Shown here: piece after piece, positions 60,669 through 64,000 of the stretch
Layout: each line of letters starts with the position of its first letter
Numbering within the stretch: the stretch's first letter is position 1
From: Actinobacteria bacterium OV450
GTDB lineage: Bacteria; Actinomycetota; Actinomycetes; Streptomycetales; Streptomycetaceae
Assembly (NCBI GenBank): GCA_001298555.1
Contig: LJCW01000131.1
Location: forward strand, 62,001 to 126,000
Direction of reading: 5' to 3'
DNA length: 64,000 nucleotides
Made by a program: the position numbers and the translations under genes
Notes under the pieces: generated by a model
What the model saw: the letters and a program-made list of their open reading frames with translations, nothing else
Database searches by the model: none
Told to the model about the DNA's origin: nothing

Positions 60669-61487
60669 GTGACTTCCGCCCGGCTTTCGGCCCTCCCTTT
60701 TTCCCTTGTCGCCACTGACCTGGACGGGACCCTGCTGCGGGCCGGAGACACCGTCTCCGCGCGCTCGTACGCGGCGCTCGCGACGGCGCGCGCCGCCGGC
60801 GCCCAGCACATCATCGTCACCGGACGCCCCGTCCCACAGGTCCGGCACGTGCTGGACGACCTCGGCTACACAGGGCTTGCGGTGTGCGGGCAGGGCGCGC
60901 AGGTGTACGACACGGCGCGCGGACGCCTGCTGCACTCCGTGGAGATGGACCGGGAGCTCGCGGAGGTGGCGCTCGGGAAGATCGAGGCGGAGATCGGAGA
61001 GGTCTACGCGGCGGTCGACCGGGAAGGGGTGGACGCCGAGATGCTGATGGCGCCCGGCTACCGGATGCCCCACCCGCACCTGCCGACGGTGCGGGTGCCG
61101 CGCCGGTCCGATCTGTGGAGCGCCCCCATCAACAAGGTGCTGCTCCAGCACCCGGAGCTCGACGACGACGAACTGACCCGGGTGGCCCGCGGGGTCGTCG
61201 GCCACATGGTCAACGTGACGATGGCGGGGGAGCACACGGTGGAGCTCCAGCCGCCGGGCGTCAGCAAGGCGAGCGGGCTGGCCCTGGCGGCGCACGCGCT
61301 GGGCGTCGGCCCGGAGTCGACGATCGCCTTCGGCGACATGCCGAACGACATCCCGATGTTCGCGTGGGCGGCGCACGGGGTCGCGATGGCCAACGCCCAC
61401 CGCGAGCTGGTGGCCGTGGCCGACGAAATGACGCTGTCCAACGAGGAGGACGGCATCGCGGTCGTCCTGGAACGCCTCTTCGCCTGA
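60669..61487 (+). CDS. HAD-superfamily phosphatase, Cof type
   Basis: A 272-residue hydrolase. D-L-D-G-T-L-L gives nucleophile Asp17 and acid/base Asp19. V-T-G-R-P, N-K-V-L-L-Q (motif III Lys region) and F-G-D-M-P-N-D-I-P-M-F (motif IV) follow; the cap in the middle is the C2B type of the Cof/YbjI group. It probably dephosphorylates sugar phosphates or nucleotides. GTG 60669 appears leaderless. Its stop is four bases from that of the convergent hydrolase. Confidence 0.9.
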   Translation: MTSARLSALPFSLVATDLDGTLLRAGDTVSARSYAALATARAAGAQHIIVTGRPVPQVRHVLDDLGYTGLAVCGQGAQVYDTARGRLLHSVEMDRELAEVALGKIEAEIGEVYAAVDREGVDAEMLMAPGYRMPHPHLPTVRVPRRSDLWSAPINKVLLQHPELDDDELTRVARGVVGHMVNVTMAGEHTVELQPPGVSKASGLALAAHALGVGPESTIAFGDMPNDIPMFAWAAHGVAMANAHRELVAVADEMTLSNEEDGIAVVLERLFA

Positions 61488-61491
61488 CGCG

Positions 61492-63522
61492 TCAGCCCGC
61501 GGCGCGCGGCAGGCGGCGCTCCCACGTCCGGTGGAAGACGACCTCCTCGCCCTCCCGGCACACCAGCTCGTTCGACGTCACGAAGCCGCCCTCGTCACAG
61601 GAGATCTCCGAGTGGGTCTCCACCCGTACGTCCCAGGCCGACTCGGGCCGGTGCAGCCGGATCCGCCAGTCCGAGCGGGTCCGCGCCGACAGCGGGTCCG
61701 CCGAGTCGATCTCGTACACCTCCAGCGCGTCCTCGCCGTACTCCAGGCCGTCCGGGTACATCCGCGTCCCGCCGTACCGGGGGTCGACCTCCAGCCGCCA
61801 CCGGCCGCGCCCGACGTCCCGCACCACCAGCCGCTCCGGCCTCGGCTCGTCCAGGGTCGCCGGGTACGACACGCCGAGCGGCTCCGACTGCTCCGGCGGC
61901 CCGAACGTGATCGCGTCGCCGTCCTCGGGGCCCGCGGACGACCGGACCGGAAGGACCAGCGCGCTGCCGGCCGGGTCCAGGGTCCAGCCGGCCCCGGAGC
62001 CGGCGCGCGGCCAGATCCACGGCCAGTACGCCGAGGACAGCGCGAGCCGGATCCGGTGGCCGGCCGCGAAGCGGTGCCCGGTGCCGTTCAGCTCGAAGAC
62101 CACGTCCTCGTACGCGCCCACCGGCCACGGCACCGCCTTGTCCCGGCCCAGGCGGGCGGAGAGGTTCAGCGCGCCCCGGGTGACCAGCGTCGAGGAGCCG
62201 TCGGGCGCCACGTCGCACAGGCGGGCCACCACCTGGCCGTACGGGACGTCCATCCGCAGCCGGGCCGTCACCCGCGCGCGGCCCAGGACCTCCACCGGTT
62301 CGCGGCCCACCGGGAACTCGAAGCAGGCGGACTTCGCGTCCTCCTCCCGCTGGTCGGGCGGCAGGTCCGCGGAGTTGCCGAACGGGAGGAACCGTCCCGC
62401 GTCCAGCCCCGTGTGCTGGGGGGACGCCACGGCCACGGGCGCGCCCTGGAGCGCGTACGTGACGGGCGTGACCGCGGGGGAGGGCCAGGCGGCGTCCCCG
62501 ACCCAGCGGCCCGGCAGCACCTCGTACGTGGTCGCCGGCGGATGGGACTCCGAGATCCACGAGCGCAGCAGGGGCTCGTCCATCACCCCGTTGCCGCCCG
62601 CGCCGGCGGCGCTGTCGGAATCGGTCTTCAGCCAGTGGTCCCACCAGCGCAGGGTCTCCTGGAGGAAGCCGATCGACGGGCCGGGCGGCAGTCCCCGGTC
62701 CGGGTACTGGTGCGACCACGGGCCGATCAGCCCGCGGACCCGGTCGGCGGGCAGGTGGGAGACCAGCCGCAGGACCGCGTCCCGGTGCGGGTCGTGCCAG
62801 CCGCCGACCGCGAGCACGGCCGCGCCGATCGCCCCGTAGTCCTCGCAGACGCTGCCGTGGCGCCAGTAGTCGTCCCGGGTCTGGTGCGCCAGCCAGGTGT
62901 GGATCAGGGGTTCGACGGCTTCCAGCCGGGTCAGCCACTGCGCGCGCCAGCCGTCGCCGGCGAACAGCGGGTCCGGCGGGCGGGCCGCGAAGGCCAGCAT
63001 GGCCGCCGCCCGCGCGTGCATGTCCACGGCGAGCACCGAGCCGCCCATGTAGTGGCCGTCGTTGTCGTACCGGTCGTCCGTCGAGCAGACCGTGACGACG
63101 GCCTTGAGGGCCTCGGGGGCGAGCGCCGCGATCTGGAGGGAGTTGCACCCGCCCCACGAGATCCCGAACATCCCCACCGACCCCGTGCACCACTCCTGCG
63201 CCGCCAGCCACTCCACCACCGCGACCCCGTCGGCCAGTTCCCGCGCGTCGTACTCGTCGCCAGGATCGCCGCCGCTGCAGCCGTGGCCCCGTACGTCCAC
63301 CCGGACCGAGGCGTAGCCGTGGCCCGCGTACCAGGGGTGGCGCTGCCAGTCGCGCGGCGCGGTCCAGTCGGTCAGCCGGTGGGGCAGGTACTCCAGCAGG
63401 GCCGGGACGGGCTCGTCCGTCACGGGGCGCCAGATCCGGGCGTACAGCTCCACGTTGTCCGGCATGGGGATCCGTACGTCCTCGTGGACCGTCGCGTACG
63501 GGAACTCGGTACGGATGATCAT
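61492..63522 (-). CDS. CocE/NonD-family hydrolase (X-Pro dipeptidyl-peptidase S15 type)
   Basis: A 676-residue serine hydrolase. The alpha/beta core (about 1-330) has V-R-V-D-V-R-G-H-G-C-S-G-G, then M-F-G-I-S-W-G-G with nucleophile Ser122, and G-P-W-S-H-Q-Y with the probable His. The C-terminal jelly-roll (PepX_C, about 360-560) has G-R-A-R-V-T-A-R-L-R-M and F-A-A-G-H-R-I-R-L. The last 110 residues form an additional beta domain that standard CocE proteins lack. It has no signal peptide. Likely an acylase or dipeptidyl peptidase; substrate unknown. Confidence 0.9.
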   Translation of the reverse strand: MIIRTEFPYATVHEDVRIPMPDNVELYARIWRPVTDEPVPALLEYLPHRLTDWTAPRDWQRHPWYAGHGYASVRVDVRGHGCSGGDPGDEYDARELADGVAVVEWLAAQEWCTGSVGMFGISWGGCNSLQIAALAPEALKAVVTVCSTDDRYDNDGHYMGGSVLAVDMHARAAAMLAFAARPPDPLFAGDGWRAQWLTRLEAVEPLIHTWLAHQTRDDYWRHGSVCEDYGAIGAAVLAVGGWHDPHRDAVLRLVSHLPADRVRGLIGPWSHQYPDRGLPPGPSIGFLQETLRWWDHWLKTDSDSAAGAGGNGVMDEPLLRSWISESHPPATTYEVLPGRWVGDAAWPSPAVTPVTYALQGAPVAVASPQHTGLDAGRFLPFGNSADLPPDQREEDAKSACFEFPVGREPVEVLGRARVTARLRMDVPYGQVVARLCDVAPDGSSTLVTRGALNLSARLGRDKAVPWPVGAYEDVVFELNGTGHRFAAGHRIRLALSSAYWPWIWPRAGSGAGWTLDPAGSALVLPVRSSAGPEDGDAITFGPPEQSEPLGVSYPATLDEPRPERLVVRDVGRGRWRLEVDPRYGGTRMYPDGLEYGEDALEVYEIDSADPLSARTRSDWRIRLHRPESAWDVRVETHSEISCDEGGFVTSNELVCREGEEVVFHRTWERRLPRAAG

Positions 63523-63938
63523 GCGGAACCGCCTCGTCGCCTCGTTCTCCTCAGTGGACGGGGTGCATCGTGCGCCGCGGCCACGGCGCCGGCGCGGTCA
63601 CCGGGACGAGCGTCGGCAGGTCGACGAAACGGCCCGGCGTCAGCCACCCGACGGCGGCCGGACGGGTGGGTCCGGCGAACCTCCCGGAGGTCCGGTCCGG
63701 ACGGCGTGGCGAGGCCCCGGGGATGCCCGGGGAAGGCGTGGCCGTCGGAGGGCGGCGGCCGGCCCGCCTCCGGACCGACCGGCCCCGGCGGCTCGTCGAT
63801 TGCACTGCCAGTTCTGGACAAAACTCATTCTCCGGTTTTTTTCGGCTCCTTCTGAACATACCGGTGCGCATCGGGCAGCGCGTGAGTGGCGACATGACGG
63901 GCGCTCTCGGTGATCGAAAACAGACCGGATACGCTGGC
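63523..63938. other. 416-bp region without a convincing gene
   Basis: A minus-strand frame ending at 63551 closes with V-G-W-L-T-P-G-R-F-V-D-L-P-T-L, which recalls the C-terminal G-x-L-x-P-G-x-x-A-D-L of amidohydrolases. The sequence before it is Arg/Pro-rich and not protein-like, so at most the tail of a decayed gene is present. The section 63805-63850 is T-rich (a seven-T run). Confidence 0.45.
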
Positions 63939-64000
63939 TTGAGTGAAGGCAGCGACACATCGACAATCCAGGTGATCGTCACCGTGATCGTCAGCAGACA
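63939..64000 (+). CDS. Possible start of a gene running off the right edge
   Basis: A TTG at 63939 opens a frame (M-S-E-G-S-D-T-S-T-I-Q-V-I-V-T-V-I-V) to the window end. A -10-like TACGCT (63930-63935) lies just upstream, so the transcript could be leaderless. Only 20 codons are visible; product unknown and the start codon is a guess. Confidence 0.3.
   Translation, partial: MSEGSDTSTIQVIVTVIVSR

Overview
The window is a piece of a streptomycete chromosome. The coding sequence is very GC-rich with GC-biased third positions, GTG starts are common, several genes look leaderless, and gene families typical of Streptomyces are present: XRE/DUF5753 regulators paired with DUF397 proteins, a DUF4328 protein, an LppU-like protein, futalosine-pathway menaquinone genes and a complete 14-gene nuo operon. 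No rRNA, tRNA, CRISPR array or intact insertion sequence was seen.

Layout. 1-3300: a truncated unknown gene at the left edge, a secreted peptidoglycan-binding protein, a Tat-type lipoprotein, and a DUF397 / XRE-DUF5753 / ATP-binding (RsbW-type) trio arranged like the whiJ locus. 3527-4933: a winged-helix protein with a long Asp/Pro/Ala-rich middle and a C-terminal Cys4 motif. 4940-7101: small secreted and membrane proteins. 7372-9255 and 18117-19847: two long-chain acyl-CoA synthetases. 9704-25778: secreted esterase and lipase, regulators (two MarR, one AraC), a DUF6185-like membrane protein, an AhpD-like protein, a hydrolase, a second XRE/DUF397 pair, and a MarR / VOC / SRPBCC divergent unit. 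26011-28219: a secreted lytic transglycosylase and a cold-shock protein, convergent across two perfect hairpins.

28457-58642 is a respiration-centred block. It holds mqnA (28457), mqnC (31551) with a partner imidazolonepropionase-like gene, menG/ubiE (36927) with a glutaminase, a geranylgeranyl-reductase-family flavoprotein probably acting on menaquinone side chains (39230), an NlpC/P60 hydrolase, and nuoA-N (42683-58642). A sequence matching the Rex redox operator lies at 42569-42586, just upstream of nuoA. Menaquinone synthesis and the NADH dehydrogenase that reduces menaquinone are therefore close neighbours. A Ser/Thr kinase, an esterase, a WYL regulator, a LuxR-type regulator and a DUF3152 protein are interspersed.

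58643-64000: the nuo terminator, debris that resembles a polymorphic-toxin cassette, fumarylacetoacetase, a HAD hydrolase, a CocE/NonD hydrolase, and the possible first codons of a gene running off the right edge.

Most noteworthy non-gene structures: a 164-bp palindromic MITE-like element directly after the mqnC partner gene (33411-33574), a 31-codon mini-ORF bridging nuoG and nuoH, paired perfect hairpins in two convergent intergenic regions, and several promoter/operator architectures. I did not find a clearly new multi-gene system. The candidates are listed with honest scores. All functional names come from reading the translations; no database search was run.
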